DNA of 64,000 nt, taken from positions 930,001 through 994,000 of the forward strand of contig JABELC010000010.1 in NCBI GenBank assembly GCA_028455995.1, in the 5' to 3' direction. Positions within the stretch are counted from its first letter, which is position 1, and every line of letters begins with the position of its first letter. The notes below the pieces were generated by a model. It ran no database searches and had not been told where the DNA came from. It saw nothing but the letters and a program-made list of their open reading frames with translations. Source of the DNA: Scleromitrula shiraiana. Taxonomy: Eukaryota > Ascomycota > Leotiomycetes > Helotiales > Sclerotiniaceae. The position numbers and the translations under genes are program-made. This document shows, piece by piece, positions 1 through 11,886 of the stretch.

Positions 1-428
1 AGCGGATGTTGAACTCGTAGAGCATATCCTAATTCTGGATTTGCGACTTCGGCCCATTCTGTTTCGGATGCCTGGATCATTTGAGGAGCCGTAAGATGCC
101 ATAACCCAGACTCAGTATTCACATCGATAGGATACATTTGAAGACCATTCAAGAACAAACGATCAGTATCCCCATCATGCGAAACGGAGAAATTTAGTTC
201 AAGTTTACTCAATCCCCGGACTTGATGTAATCCTCCGTGCACATCTTCAACAGTAATTGGGCAGCCAGGACAATTGATTCTCATCAATTTCCCATCTGCC
301 TCGATGGCGGCATCGAAAGGTAATGCATTAATGGCGTCGATATCAGATGTAGAGACGGTGGGAGGAAGAAGAAATGCTTGGCTGATTGCCGTGAAAGCAG
401 TCGCTGCTCCGAGTGTGATAAAACGCAT
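1..428 (-). CDS. Secreted protein of unknown function (5' part, runs off left edge)
   Basis: An open frame reads from an ATG at 426-428 down to the window edge (142 codons) without a stop. The first residues, MRFITLGAATAFTAISQAF, look like a cleavable signal peptide: one basic residue, then a hydrophobic core ending near residue 19. The rest is hydrophilic and carries a CPGCP motif near residue 52-56, followed by a stretch rich in beta-type residues. I do not recognise the family. The paired cysteines in a secreted context could form a disulphide or bind a metal, but that is a guess. No intron is needed in the visible part. The 3' end lies outside the window, so full length is unknown. The open frame, a leader in the right place and sensible protein composition make this a real gene with fair confidence. 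Confidence 0.65.
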   Translation of the reverse strand, partial: MRFITLGAATAFTAISQAFLLPPTVSTSDIDAINALPFDAAIEADGKLMRINCPGCPITVEDVHGGLHQVRGLSKLELNFSVSHDGDTDRLFLNGLQMYPIDVNTESGLWHLTAPQMIQASETEWAEVANPELGYALRVQHP

Positions 429-1665
429 ATTGTTAGTTGTGTGGATCGATCGGCGTGGGGTAAGGTTGTTATCGTGAAATGAAGTTAGATTAACAAGTTA
501 ACAAGTTAACAAGAGGTGATTGTCGTAGTTCGTAGACCAGCTACTTATCGAAACGGTCTTCAAATATTTGTTTTAATCAGAATAAGTTGCTTGATAGAAA
601 GTGTAGGAAGTAGGTTATTGTGAAATGAAGTGAATGTTGTTATTGTTTCCAAATCAGAGTCTCAAAGAGTCAAAGGACTCCCATCACCAAGGGAAGCGGC
701 AAAAGATCGTTGGTGGAGGCTGAGTAAGACAGGGAGATGATCCAATAATAGCACAATCACGTGTAATTAGTTAATCAATTAGTTAAGCAGCAAGTTAGCT
801 ATATGCTTTAGTCATTCAATAGGGATTTACGAAGACATAGAGCATTCCTGCATAGAGCTTCCAATGTTGCTTGGCATGAAATTGTAAAAAGTGATTGATG
901 TTCGTCACTTCTTACCATTTTGATTTGATATCGAAACACTCAAATTCTTGTTTGTATCACTTCAACCACTTGGAGCATCTTGCATCATTTTGTAACCCTT
1001 ACGACCCGACCCCTTACGACCTTTCTTCTATACGAAACTTATTGATTATATACTATATTCGCCACTTATGGTTTATCTTCTCCATATATTTCTTGGCCTG
1101 GCCAAGAAGGTACAAAAGCCTTCCCTACCATTGACTCGTTGAGTTCTTCTTTCGGTGTAGGAAGTAAAAAGCAGACAGGAAAAGAAAGTCAATAAGGTTT
1201 TCAATCCTAGAACTGTGGGTAACCTTAAGATAACCCCACTGATGTCCGCTATGATGTTCATATCTTAGTGGAGAGACTCAGACGGCCGTACTGTCAGATG
1301 ATGTCAATTCCATGTTAGCTGGAAATAAATTCATTGTAAGGGTACTTCCTCCCGGGTAGAACGAAACGGTATCATACACTACGCAAGCAAGAAGGAAGCA
1401 CTAGTGGAGTACTAAATTTTGTATAAGTTTTGTTTTCTCTTCATTGAACCTTTTGAATTCCAAAAGACAGATTATTCTATCAATTGATTATATTCCACCT
1501 ATCACGAACCTTCAGATATCGTGAGCTTTCAAGACTTCTTCATAGGATCGTTTCTTGCCTCAATTGAATTTGTTGAGTGGGTTAATACCTAACTTTGCTT
1601 GCTGTCAACAGACAGTCTTCTCAATTTATCTGCAATCATAAGTCTTACCGTTAATAATACCCAAA
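429..1665. other. Intergenic, divergent promoters, no gene seen
   Basis: This is the shared upstream region of the leftward secreted-protein gene and the rightward dehydrogenase at 1666. It contains a tandem AACAAGTT run near 490-512 and pyrimidine-rich DNA just before 1666. Short open frames on both strands lack introns, leaders or family resemblance, and I do not call them genes. Confidence 0.6.
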
Positions 1666-2966
1666 ATGTTTCGATCACAACTCCTCAAACAAACAGCTCG
1701 AGCTGCTAGAGCTTCAACAAGAGTGGCAGCACCTCGCACACTACCAACTCTAACATCCCAACGTCCTATCCACAGCACATCCTGTCTTCGCGAAAAGAAC
1801 GATGAGGAACCTCATGAAGGTAGCTTCGCGAGAACTGATTCTTCGGTTCAAGTAGAATACCCACCTGAAAACGAATTGCCATCAAGTGCTCCAGTACAAG
1901 GTAGAGGTGGACTTCATTTCAAACGCACATTAGCATCTTTCTCTCTTGAAGGGAAAGTCGGTGTCGTAACAGGAGGAGCCAGAGGTTTAGGTCTTGTTAT
2001 GAGTCAAGCTATGGTTATCAGCGGTGCTGATGTAGCCATTGTTGATTTGAATAGTATGTTTTATCTGCAGAGTCTATGATAAGGATTGTGCTAATAACAG
2101 TTCAGAGGAGGAAGCCGAGAAGCAAGCAGGAGAACTTGTAGCTTCATTCAAGAGAGAAAATCCAGGAGCAGAAAAGTAAGCAATTCATCTTACATATGTT
2201 ACATCAATCAAGCTTACAAACTGTTAGGGTTCCCAAAGTCACCGCTCATTACGCAGATGTCTCCTCCCAAGAATCCGTCGATGCCGCCGTTGCCGAAATA
2301 ATCTCCAAGCATGGAAAGATTGACAACTTAGTAACATCAGCTGGCTTCACCGAGAACTTCGAAGCCATTAACTACCCAATTGACCGAGTGAGAAAACTAT
2401 GGGGTGTCAACGTGGATGGAACATATTTGTTTGCGATCGCAGTTGCTAAGCACTTAATGGAGCGTAAGTCTCCGGGTAGTATGGTCTTTATTGGCAGCAT
2501 GTCTGGTGCCATTGTCAACGTACCACAACCACAAGCGCCGTACAACGCAGCCAAGGCTGCTGTACGACATCTCGCATCGAGTTTGGCTGTAGAATGGGCA
2601 CACGCTGGTATCCGAGTTAACTGCATCTCCCCCGGATACATGCTGACTGCATTGTAAGCTTTAAGCCCCCTAATGAACCCCGTGGGGGTGTGAAATCTTC
2701 AATACTAATTACGGAATCAACAGAACCAAGAAGATCTTGGATGAAAACCCAGATTTGAAGAAGCAATGGACTTCCTTGATTCCTCAGGGTAAGATGGGTC
2801 AGCCTGAAGACCTTATGGGTGCCGTCACCTTTCTCTCGTCAGATGCCTCAGCATATGTCACTGGAGGTAAGATCATCTTCTCCGCAACCCCGTTTTCTTA
2901 CAATATGCTGACATTTGCTCCCCCGCAGCCGATTTACGAGTAGACGGAGGTTACACAATCACCTGA
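1666..2966 (+). CDS. Short-chain dehydrogenase/reductase, polyol-type, probable mitochondrial leader
   Basis: Five exons: 1666-2053, 2106-2175, 2228-2653, 2724-2866, 2929-2966 (354 aa). All introns are GT-AG and keep the frame. The N-terminal 45 residues are rich in Arg, Ala, Ser and Thr with no acidic residues, as in a mitochondrial presequence. An acidic linker follows, then a classical SDR fold from about residue 90: nucleotide motif TGGARGLG, NAG-like loop (TSAG), the catalytic serine in GSMSG, and YNAAK with the Tyr and Lys. The C-terminal ADLRVDGGYTIT is typical of the family. The closest known groups are D-arabinitol 2-dehydrogenase and sorbose/mannitol-type reductases, which interconvert sugars and polyols with NAD(P)H. 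The exact substrate cannot be read from sequence. The leader is longer than in most relatives, so mitochondrial targeting is likely but unproven. Confidence 0.9.
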
Positions 2967-4597
2967 TCTATTTTCCAGCAGATCAGGGGAGATTATTGTT
3001 TTTGTGTGTTTAGTATATAGATATATCACAAAAGTTATAGAATTTTGAAGAAACCCGATTGGGGCGGGGATGAGTATCCAGAATTCCCTTTCCTCCCAAC
3101 TCGGTCTAATTATATTGGTTATTTCTCATCCGCGCTTCCGTATTTTTGTTTTGTCACATCATATCACACACACTCAGCATCCACGAAGTACGATCACGAT
3201 ACGATATTGCAACGTGAACCTTACTTCTCGTCATCCCTTTCTCCCCGAACTCCTGGATTCATTGATTTAATTTGAAATGATCTGGTTAGTTTACTATCAC
3301 GAGGAGGACTTCTAAATCTAAATCCCCCCTTTCCGTTCCTTCGGAATATGATCGTCCTCGAACATATACACACGCATGTACGAATACACCGCGCGCGACA
3401 CAGAGTTGATGGAATAGGATATATTAGAAATAATTCTCCGAATTATACCTCCTAGTATCTATCTATCTTACCCTAAGTACTTCCAAGGGTCACCTCGCCC
3501 GCCCAATCTTTGTAATAGAACGAACGATGCGATGCCTGGAAATCATCGATTTCTTATTCATTTTTTAGCTAACTAAGTGTGTGTTCTTCACATTCATAGA
3601 TTTAACTTAACTGGTTGACTATCGTATTACTGTGCTGTACTGTGATTACAAGAACAAATAATATATTTCGCCTCCTTATCTTACCATACCACACCGATAC
3701 ATGCGTGACCGCGTACATACATACCGACCAAATGACTAGTTCAATCTGTCACTGGGCTGGACTAGGTCTTTACATTGTTCATCCGAATGACCACTTACTT
3801 ACTTACGTGCGTATCGGTACTGTATGTATGTAAGTATGTGACGCGAACGCCAACGCGAGGCTTTCCTTTTTACTGGGAATGAGTGATTGATTGATTGAGT
3901 GGCCCGGGTGTGAGTGTTGGGAATAGGAGAGGAATAGGATAGGAGATGAGAGGAATGAGATTGGAGATGAGAGATAGACGGAAGGAAGTACAAGAAAGTA
4001 AATTTTGTCGGTCTTCTGACTTTTTGGATTTTTTTAGATTTTTTGAGATTTTTAGACTTCGATTTCTATACGCACGTAAATTACTGCTTCGGGATATCAA
4101 ATACTAGAGTAGTGTCTGCCTTGTGCTGTCCTATTTTGTTTGTCTGTTTATTTATTTATTTATGTGTCTGTCTATTCCTGGTACTCTGTTCGTGCGTTAT
4201 CCACAAAAGCTACGACGTGTTTCGAGATAATTAATAGAAGTATGGAATCATATGAATATAAATATGGATATAGATGAGGCTCCGCTCCGTCTTTTTGATG
4301 CCCAATATCCAATTTATATTACCTTACCTTACCTGCCTAGAATTAGATAGAGCTTGGAGCAGGCATACAATATGTAGGTAATTTATACAGTACTTGGAAC
4401 TATACTTGTTTAAGTAGATAGTGCATCGTCGGCTTCTAGAAGGATTTTCTTCTTCTTTGGGGATAGATACTGTGGGTGAGACATTCTCTTATTTTTTTTA
4501 TCTCTCTTGTAAGTTTGTAGTGGAGAGTGTGGTGAGCGGCTCATCGGCGGTCGCTTGATTTTACCCCTGGATTTCCATGGCTGTAAATGTGTAATCT

Positions 4598-4665
4598 ATC
4601 TGGATGGATGGATAGATGGATGGATAGATGGATGGAAGGATGGAAGGATGGAGTGGAGTGGAGTG
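4598..4665. repeat. Simple repeat, GGAT/GATA type
   Basis: Tandem GGAT and AGAT tetramers grade into GGATGGAA and then GGAGT pentamers. A shorter run of the same tetramer recurs near 4735-4756. It is an ordinary microsatellite in intergenic DNA. Confidence 0.85.
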
Positions 4666-4789
4666 TAAGAGCCCGTTCTGAGACATGTCTGGACGTGGGG
4701 GTTCTTCTAGAAGGGACGGCTCGGATATACTGGATGGGTGGATGGATGGATGGATAGTTAGTTTCTTACTATCCGACTTGATGGACAAT

Positions 4790-5760
4790 GATGATCGCCA
4801 CCAAAAATATAAAGATTAATACGAATAAAGGATTGTTTTGAAATAACTTTTTAGAATAATTTCAAGTTGTATATTTTGATTTTGTTAAAAATCTATGCAA
4901 AAATAATTTATATCTGAAATTATATATTATACAACTTAAAACTTGAACTTGAATCTAAAATAAATTCAATAAATAATCAATTTCAACTTGAAGTTATTCT
5001 GAATTTTTATTTAAGATATACTAGTACTAGTATAATCATTAAACTTCATTTAATCCTTTTTTACTACTATTAGTAGTAAATATAATACTACTAGTATTGA
5101 ATGATTAAGTTATTACTACTACTAGTAGTACTAGTAGTATCATGATTATGAATAAATAGACTACTAGTAGTACTAGTGATAATATAAATCTTTATCTTTT
5201 AATTTAATCAATTCAAATAAAATTAATTAATTAATTAACTAGTAATACTACTTTTTATATCATAATTATTTTCTAGTAATTATAAAAACTTTATTTTTAT
5301 CAAAATTTAATTTAGTACTATATTCAGTATTATATTTCAAAGTTCTTTTTGAATAGTATTTATATTCAAGTTATTAGTATTTTGATTTCAAGTTGGAATA
5401 TTTGAATTATTATAATAAAAATCAAGTTTATTAAATTAAAAATTACTAGTAATTACTTTTTATTTAATGAATATTATTTTTTATTATTATATTGTATTAT
5501 ATATTTATAATATCTTAATGATCATCTTATATAATTTTAATCTTTTTAAAATTTATTTTAAATTTTCAAAGTTTATTTAATAGTAAAAAATTTATTAATT
5601 TATATTAAAAAAATGATTTTTTTCAAATGAAGATTTATTATACTAGTATTAACTTAATAATAATTAAAATATATTTATATATAGTAAATTTACTAATGTA
5701 AATTTATATAAAAAATCATTTTTTTAGTTTTATTAAGCAGAAACTTATTTATTAATAATA
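4790..5760. other. AT-rich island with clustered ACTAGT palindromes
   Basis: About 970 bp is overwhelmingly A and T, with borders that look sharp by eye: on the left the GGAT repeat, on the right the return of mixed sequence with two GCGAAGTCC copies at about 5780-5820. Between 5020 and 5190 the self-complementary hexamer ACTAGT and the related motif TAGTAGTA recur many times. No coding frame survives. Such islands in ascomycetes are often repeats degraded by repeat-induced point mutation, or AT isochores, but no transposon coding remnant is visible here. Confidence 0.7.
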
Positions 5761-8700
5761 ATTTGCTTACATCGATAAAAAAGCGAAGTCCTTTTACAGA
5801 GGTTAAGCGAAGTCCGACGATTAATACGAAGACCAGTTTTCTATGTGGGCCGCGTGGCTGGATAGGTAGCATGATGAGTACAATAGTGGATGCGCTGAAA
5901 GTGTATTGAATATGCTTAAGCTCGAGACTTGGTTGACTGAACATATATTCGTTGTCTGCCGGATGGGAGGGGAGGAAAGAAGGATTCTAGCTTTGCTTCT
6001 ACGGTGAAAATTTGAGTTTTTCTAGTGCCATCGTTGGCAATGCACTGCTGTTGCACTAGTGGATTGTGGGGTCCAAAAATCCGGGGGTAGCTGATGTATG
6101 CAAAAGTAACGAAGTATTGGTTCTTTTTAGGTACTGTACGGTAATATCTTTCAAGGTTGAACCTTTCCATTCGTCTTACCTTACTCGGGTAGCACCAAAA
6201 CAGTACAATTAGATTGTTTTTTGATCGTATAAGAGAGTACAGAACCGGGTAATCAGGTAGGCAAGAATTCGCCACATGAAGGCGGGGAGACAGAATATCT
6301 GGTGAAGAAAGAAAAAATAAAGGGGTCAGATGTTCAAGAATGATTCCGTACGGCGTACTTGGTTTGTCGGAAAAGCTTCCGCAAGTTTACGTGAATAATA
6401 GGTACAAAATGGTACGGAAGTTTGGAGATATACCTAGGAAGGTATGTAGATCACTGTTGTGTTATTGAGAGCTGAGATTGTTGGGAATTTTCTCTTTCTT
6501 TCTATCGGATGGATGGTCTGGGCTTGAGGATTGTGTGGGGGTTGGATTAGAAATTAGAAATGCGCTTTCCGACGGGATTCTCACGATAGCGGTGAGCCTG
6601 ATGTATGTTATCAATAAGATGGACATGTGTTGAAATAGATGGTTGGATTTGCGTATGTTCACCTTTCGTGCTATTCCTAGGTAGTATATCAACAACCAAA
6701 AGAAGATGAAATACATGGTAAATATATGGTAAGTAACTGCGACTACTCGATGCATAACCAATGGTACACAATAACCTCTTGGCCGGCTCCGGCAGTGTCA
6801 AGGCTGGAAACCCGCCTTGTCTTGGTTCCATTTTCATCGCCTCGTGCTTCTCTGCATGTCGTGAAGTTCCTTGTTGAGCTGGCGATTACCTATGGGAAAC
6901 GAATTCACCACACCATGGCGTTCTGTAGGTAATTTTGCCGGTCTTCCAAATTTGTACTCTTCGTTTGCTTGATATCGATAAGATTGTCCTCGTTCTCAAG
7001 ATGGGGGTTAGCTATAGGAACAAACCCTGAAATTAGTTGACCTGACCGAATTTTGGGTAGAGATATTGCTTTCTAAAACGCTATAAGACGATGATACTAG
7101 TGGCGATTTCGTAAATGAGTATAGGCATATATGGAGGAAGATAATCTTATATCAATCTGATCTCATCCTCATCCTATACCTGTATTGACCCTCCGGATAA
7201 ATAATAATTGTACAACACATATTCATCTAGAATGGCATTCTAAATGATATTAGGAAAACTTCTTCCTTGGAAGCAACCTCACCTGAGTAGATACCCTAAG
7301 CAGAGGCTCATTTCAATATCGACACATTGTAGATACTGCTCGATGAAAGCTTCATTATAATCATGATATCATGATATAAGGAATACAACCTGGAAGGATT
7401 AAATTTCTGAAGTGAAACCTTGAAAGATTTGTAAAATCCTTGTTCCCTCGACTCCTTGTTCACGCACCCAGACACCTAACACTCTAACCCTACCCTACCC
7501 TAGGTACTATGTAGGTACCTAGTAGATATAATCTCGAATGGCGCACGAAATAGTTCTTGTGATAAGGCTTGGCGAAATGAATTATACTACATACCATGAT
7601 TCTAGAAAGTGCTTGTTTTATGTTTCCCTTTCGTTTTACTTGCCATCTAACTGCTTTCATTTCTAACAACATCTTCACTCACACTGAATTGATACCATCG
7701 TGTATACCACCAACCGGCCTTGGAGCCTTTAATTTGTACCATAATGATGAATTACGATATTGTATATCTTATCTATTAGACATTTTGTTCCAAGAAGTTG
7801 ATGATCAATGATTACCTACCTAGTTCTTATTACTCCTTACTTAACGATTCAATAATCTATGATCAATCTCTTTGCTCGTCCAACAAGTATTTGAGTCGGG
7901 AATCCCCTTCACCGCTCCTGCTTTGATTGACCATAATCCGAGGCGCAAGCTCTTTCTAGAAATCCAGCTACTGGTATAACTACCCAGGTTATTATTCCAC
8001 CAAAGAAGTCTTGTCACAAAGTACTTTTTAGTCACTTCCGAGGTCGATTCGAAAGTAAGATATATACCAGATACAACAACAGCCTTGTCATATCCACTTT
8101 TGTATACCTACACAGTTATCAATCATAGTACCTACAGTAGACTCGAAAAAGCTTGTCGGTCCCTCCTTTTCTTTCCATTCTTTGAAGTCTCAGTCTCAGT
8201 CTATGGATTCACACCAGTTTCCAAGATACGGCCGTTAATACATCTATCTCTATCTATCAAATGTTGTATCAAACCACGAATTTTATATTCCCTTTTAGAT
8301 CCCTCATCTAATTGTTGATCAATCAACCCATTATTCAGTCCCGTAGTTATGGATATATGAATATAGACTAATGGTCTAAATTAGGACAATTCCGTCTCTA
8401 TAAGTATAAGAGTCTTATTAGCTGTTTAACTTCTAAAAGTCTCTTGGATCCCTTTCTTTCAAAACGGAGACAAATGGATATCAAACATACCTATCTACTA
8501 GGATTATAAAATACAGAAGTTCCTGCCACTTTAACTGATGTACCACAATTTAGCATCAGATCTCTTATTACCCTGTGCTTGGTGTTTAGTTCTAGAATAA
8601 TAACGTGCACAAATTTGGTGGATTATTATCTGGACTAGGTGGACTCCTCTGCATTAAAGACATATATCCTTGGGCCCTTGGACTGAAGAAAAAAAAAAAA

Positions 8701-8904
8701 AAGGGAAAAAAGGGCAAAAAAATTACATACACGATTCATACTTTATACTTTCCACCATTCCAATGATTATTTATTAATAATCTTGGGAAATAAAAAAAAA
8801 ACGACCGACCACATGGACTCGAGCTAATCAACAATACCAATACCAAGTAGCCAATGTCAATATCAATCTTGGACTCGGTACATCAAGACCACAAGATCAA
8901 ATGT

Positions 8905-8965
8905 CAACAACATCAACATCAACATCAACATCAACATCAATATCAATATCAACATCAACATTCAA
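8905..8965. repeat. CAACAT/CAATAT hexamer repeat
   Basis: About ten tandem hexamers (CAACAT with CAATAT variants) lie some 700 bp upstream of the DUF1752 gene. They could belong to its leader or promoter. Confidence 0.8.
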
Positions 8966-9565
8966 CTTCCTCAACAAAATGGTCATGCTTTTCTTAAAGA
9001 GACATTCAATATTTTCTCAATTGATGTCCTGAAATCCTTCATCTTCTCCTACGGTACTTCTTTCGTTATATATACATGCTTTACATACATACCGGTACTC
9101 ATTCTCCTTTATTCACTGTCCATTGTATACTGGAAATCATTCCTATATATATATTTTAGATCAATTCTGGACCAATTAATAGTTCTCCGTTCTCCGTCAC
9201 AAGTCTAGTACTCTCACGTACCCTTCATATCATTGAATCAAATAACAAACCTTGAACCTTATCTCAGGTCCTCTCATTTTTTCCCTTCCAGTCAAAAAAG
9301 CTTCCATCAAAGATAGCTTCGAATTCAAGCACTACTAGGAAATTCCAAAATCTCGAAATTTTGATTCAGAGTCGAGTCAAAACTGTTTTAGTTCTTTGAA
9401 CCTATTTTGGGTCTACTTCTCATACAGACAGCCAGCGCATACCGATACTTTTACTTTACTTCCTCGAGACTTTTCGAAACGATCGACACCTAATAAAACC
9501 TAATTCCTTGCTTCAGCTTCCTTGAGCTGTAGAAGGTTCCTCTTTCAATTCAGTGACGCAGCAAC

Positions 9566-9595
9566 TTCTAGGTAGGCTAACTGCCTACCTTAGAA
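9566..9595 (+). promoter_or_regulatory. Hairpin in the probable 5' leader of the DUF1752 gene
   Basis: The arms TTCTAGGTAGGC and GCCTACCTTAGAA are complementary except for one bulged base and are separated by a loop of about five bases. It lies 54 bp before the ATG at 9649, where the transcript leader is expected. Whether it acts in RNA or as a DNA palindrome is unknown. Confidence 0.45.
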
Positions 9596-9648
9596 GAACT
9601 GCAGTCATTCTCTTTTTTCATAACTCCTGTTCTGGCAACATTTGAAGG

Positions 9649-11434
9649 ATGGCTCTGATATTGCCAAAAGGCATTGTGGTTAATTCTCCACAAATTGGAA
9701 GCACCATCGAAAGGATCAATACTGAACCTTTGGACCTTGCAGACATTGCTCGTTTCTGGAAAGGTACCTTAAAAGTCCCCTTGCACAAAGGTATAGTATG
9801 AAGCTTATACCTCTATAGTTTATACCACAACAAAGCGAAGACTTCTTGATCCTACAGCTGAACGTTTGGAGAATTACTGGTGGCGGATATGGGGAAGTCG
9901 AAGTCGAGAACTGAATGGGGCAACTGTTGCACGGCTCTTCGTGAATATTTCTGAAGGAGAAACATTCTTACCGCTACGAGGACCACCAAATCGTGATGAA
10001 AGTGGAAAGCCATTGGTATGAACTATCCACTCGGAGGGCTTGGAGCCATACTGAATATTGGATTATCAGAATAGTGACAGCCGACTCGAAAAGACCGCCT
10101 CAAGCACCTCGGTTCTTCGTGCTCGAAATCAGAATCAATCTAGTACCACATCAACATCGACATCAACCTCTACTTCTCGGACACCAGCTCCAATGCCACC
10201 TCCAATATTGAAGAAGAAGACAAGAGGCCCTTCTGGAAACGGACCTCGACCAACTGCACGATTTATATCTCCAGCGGCATCTGAAGATGAAACGTATACG
10301 GCAGAACCCGAATCGACGCATAGCACAAATCAGCACATTGTGATACGGTCACCTTCGCCACCGGAGCAGCCTATTCCTAAGTGTGAGAAGACTGAGAAGG
10401 TCGAAAAGAACCCGAATGAGAAACCGGATAAAAAATTACCACCTTTCGGTGCAAATAAGAAATTTGTTGCCTTGTCGGCTAAGAAAAAGAGACCAGTGGT
10501 TGTACGACGTCAGAGTTCACAGACTTCGCAGTCATCCAACGATAGTTCCACCAAACCTGTTGATGGAATCCAAAACAGAGCTGTAGGAAGAGCTCCACCA
10601 GTAGCTGGACAACCTGGCAGAAATCCAAATACGCAGGATAATCTATACGTCCCTACACGATCTATAAAGTCACCCACGAAAAGAAGCTCTTCCAAAACCG
10701 GTGCCCCAACCAGGGGAGGTCAACGCAAACCCCTTGAAAGTACCCGCGAAGAAGGACCATCAACCCCCGATGTTCCCAAAACCAATTCAGAACCAGCTGC
10801 CGGACCCTCAAACAATCTCCGAAAATTAGAAAATATTCCAACCCTACTAGATACAGTTAGCGAGGAAGAGTTTAAGCTGAAAAAAATGCTACTCGAGGAT
10901 GCTAAAACATCAGATGTCTTACCGCCAGGAGGACCTAGTCCCGAATCTCAAACTTCTAATACCTCGATGACTTCGAGTAGTAGTAGGATTCACGAGCGTA
11001 GAGAAACGAGCGGAAGTGGAAAGCAATTACTTCAACATCAATCTAAAGGATCCGTTAGCTCGGCACCCACTTTAACGGCTGCTACGGGTCAACTGGATCT
11101 CGGGAATGGGATTTCAATCTCAGGTTCGTCGAATGCGCCTGTTTCTCTGGGGAGATCGTTGTCGAATAAAGGAAAAGCGAGGGGCTTGGTTAAGGACCTT
11201 TTTATGAAGAAGCCAGTTTCGGCGTTGCCGTCTCAGTTGTCATCGTCGATGGATGGTAATGGGAATGGGGGTGGTTTATCACAGAGTCCTTTATCAACGG
11301 CGGACAATACGACGCCGCTTAGTAAGAGCAAATCGCATCTTTCTCTGCTATTGGAACGAGATCGCGTGAGGAGTTCTGGTGCAGGTGGGATGATGGGGAG
11401 GAATGGGATGGGGAAAGGGAAGAGGGGCAACTGA
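9649..11434 (+). CDS. DUF1752 / AreA GATA-like domain protein
   Basis: Three exons: 9649-9763, 9858-10015, 10070-11434 (545 aa), with in-frame GT-AG introns. Residues about 30-75 contain the motif RLENYWWRIWGS followed by VARLFVNISEGE, matching the short N-terminal domain shared with the nitrogen regulator AreA (DUF1752/GATA_AreA), although no GATA zinc finger is present. The remainder is a long, disordered, Ser/Pro/Lys-rich region with several basic patches, for example KKKRPVVVRRQSS, which could serve in nuclear import. A late segment reads LVKDLFMKKPVSALP and near the end come SKSKSHLSLLLERDR and a Gly/Met-rich tail. This is a family of fungal regulators or scaffold proteins of poorly known function. 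Linkage to nitrogen control is only by domain resemblance. Confidence 0.8.
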
Positions 11435-11886
11435 ATGACTGAATAAATATTTTATAAATAAATTACTTAATTGTGTAATAATGAATGAAAGAAAGAAGAC
11501 AGAAGATACGTTTCAATGGAACCCTACGGAATGGCATGGCATGCATGGATTGGGATGCGGGAGTTAAAGGGGCATTTGTACATATACACTACTTGATTGG
11601 TTGGTTGGCTAGGTTGGGAGAAAGAAAGGATGGATGGAGGTATGGATGGGTATATGGATGGAGGCAAGGAAGGGAAGGATGGAATGGAAAGGAAAAGCAT
11701 AATTGATTATACCCATACTTGTGTTGATGTTGGTGATGGTGATGATGATTAAACGTATATTATTTACAACTCTGACACTAACATTGACATTAAGCTCCAC
11801 TGGCGCTGAAAGTTTATGATATTGTACTTGGTTCTATCACTCATATCCATCCTTGGTAATCTAAAAAATGATATCAATATCAGGTA
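11435..11886. other. Convergent spacer, no gene seen
   Basis: This spacer lies between the converging DUF1752 and FAD-oxidoreductase genes. It contains GGAT-type tetramers near 11627-11690 and GTGATGATG-type repeats near 11725-11750. Confidence 0.6.

Larger units (their letters stand above)
2967..9648. other. Gene-poor stretch of 6.7 kb
   Basis: Between the dehydrogenase stop and the DUF1752 gene no open frame shows splice-consistent coding, a known domain or protein-like composition. The stretch holds a GGAT/GATA repeat near 4598-4660, an AT-rich island (about 4790-5760), poly(A) runs near 8686-8720 and a CAACAT-type repeat near 8905-8965. The last kilobase before 9649 is pyrimidine-rich, as expected for a long promoter or leader. 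The longest open frame, 5916-6275 on the minus strand, looks random in composition. Confidence 0.55.

Noticed and set aside
5916..6275. 119-residue open frame on the minus strand
   Set aside because: It overlaps no conserved motif, has random-looking composition, and lies beside the AT-rich island; no splice-consistent extension was found.
7480..7505. CCCTAACA/CCCTACCCTA strings resembling telomere repeats
   Set aside because: Only a few imperfect units amid ordinary sequence, with conserved genes on both sides.
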